Below are positions 63,012 to 63,369 of a stretch of DNA of 63,369 bases, one piece after another (position 1 is the first letter of the stretch; each line of letters begins with the position of its first letter). The notes under the pieces were generated by a model. It was not told where the DNA came from. It saw only the letters and a list, made by a program, of their open reading frames with translations, and ran no database searches. The translations under genes and the position numbers were made by a program. Source of the stretch: Alphaproteobacteria bacterium (GTDB lineage Bacteria > Pseudomonadota > Alphaproteobacteria > DSM-16000 > Inquilinaceae); assembly GCA_028281265.1 (NCBI GenBank), contig JANQKE010000184.1:1-63369 (forward strand), read 5' to 3'.

Positions 63012-63369
63012 ATGGGTCCGTTCCCGCACGACGCCCCGCCCGCCACGATCGACGACGTCAACCCGATGGGAACCGACGGCTTCGAGTTCGTCGAGTACAC
63101 CGCACCGGACCCGGCTCAGCTCGATACTCTGTTCCGGCAGCTCGGTTTCCGGCCGGCGGCCAAACACCGGTCCAAGGACGTCACCCTGTACCGGCAGGGC
63201 GACGTGAATTTCCTCGTCAACGCCGAGCCCGACAGTTTCGCCCAAGCCTTCGCCAAGGTGCACGGCCCGTCGGCCTGCGCGATGGCGTTCCGCGTGGTCG
63301 ACGCCGCCAAGGCCTATGACCGCGCGATCGCCTTGGGTGCGCGGCCGGTGACCGGCCGGGTCGGCCCGA
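63012..63369 (+). CDS. hppD: 4-hydroxyphenylpyruvate dioxygenase, truncated by window edge
   Basis: First 119 residues of a Vicinal Oxygen Chelate-type dioxygenase that converts 4-hydroxyphenylpyruvate to homogentisate in tyrosine catabolism. The N-terminal family block is GTDGFEFVEYTAPDPAQL, then FRPAAKHRSKDVTLYRQGDV and ACAMAFRVVDAAKAYDRAIA. ATG 63012 is preceded by AAGGAGGT, a strong ribosome-binding site (62998-63005). The metal-binding C-terminal part is outside the window. Confidence 0.95.
   Translation, partial: MGPFPHDAPPATIDDVNPMGTDGFEFVEYTAPDPAQLDTLFRQLGFRPAAKHRSKDVTLYRQGDVNFLVNAEPDSFAQAFAKVHGPSACAMAFRVVDAAKAYDRAIALGARPVTGRVGP

Overview
The window is GC-rich, densely coded DNA from an alphaproteobacterium, most likely of the Rhodospirillales type. 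The evidence is the set of housekeeping blocks (xerD divergent from aroK-aroB-CorC, sucA-sucB, rpsM-rpsK-rpoA-rplQ) together with the bacteriochlorophyll genes bchE and bchJ, which point to an anoxygenic phototroph. Genus and species cannot be read from the sequence. I see no rRNA, CRISPR array, insertion sequence or prophage. There is one tRNA gene, tRNA-Glu(UUC).

Left third (1-17.5 kb): the start of a PotD/PotA-like ABC importer, a stand-alone receiver protein and tRNA-Glu come first. A large signalling region follows. A leftward operon (9661 to 3459) encodes a periplasmic sensor, a sensor fused to an MFS-like membrane domain, a SpoIIE/RsbU-type phosphatase, a methyltransferase and a thioesterase. 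Divergent from it, a rightward operon (9827 to 13457) encodes a paralogous sensor, a paralogous sensor-MFS fusion and an orphan ABC-type substrate-binding protein. After a GNAT-alr pair come a STAS anti-sigma-factor antagonist (RsbV-like) and a three-domain protein joining a SLOG-like domain, a class III cyclase and an RsbW-like ATPase. All parts of a partner-switching circuit (U, V and W) are therefore present within 13 kb. No sigma factor is encoded nearby. This is the best candidate for an undescribed system.

Middle (17.7-41.6 kb): an iron-type alcohol dehydrogenase and a DeoR regulator converge on a repeat. The regulator is divergent from a SLOG-family gene followed by a complete carbohydrate-type ABC importer, and a 12-base word shared by two intergenic sites is the likely operator. 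Next are a PhoH-family ATPase with a structured leader, a MOSC protein, a secreted pair including a DUF547 protein, sucB (with two lipoyl domains) and sucA, a polar amino acid ABC importer, a glycolate/D-lactate-type flavoprotein and an AsmA-family protein.

Right third (41.8-63.4 kb): rpsM-rpsK-rpoA-rplQ appear without the usual upstream spc genes, and rpoA and rplQ are separated by a cluster of hairpins. Then come bchE-bchJ, pyk, an IclR regulator, xerD with a periplasmic protein and a 59-residue membrane protein, aroK-aroB, a CorC-type membrane protein, a DUF2889 protein, and a three-gene adaptor/site-2-protease-like membrane system. An Lrp-type regulator divergent from a truncated 4-hydroxyphenylpyruvate dioxygenase gene ends the window.

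A palindromic double-hairpin repeat occurs three times (13455, 18910 and 43923). In each copy a stop codon lies at its edge or inside it.
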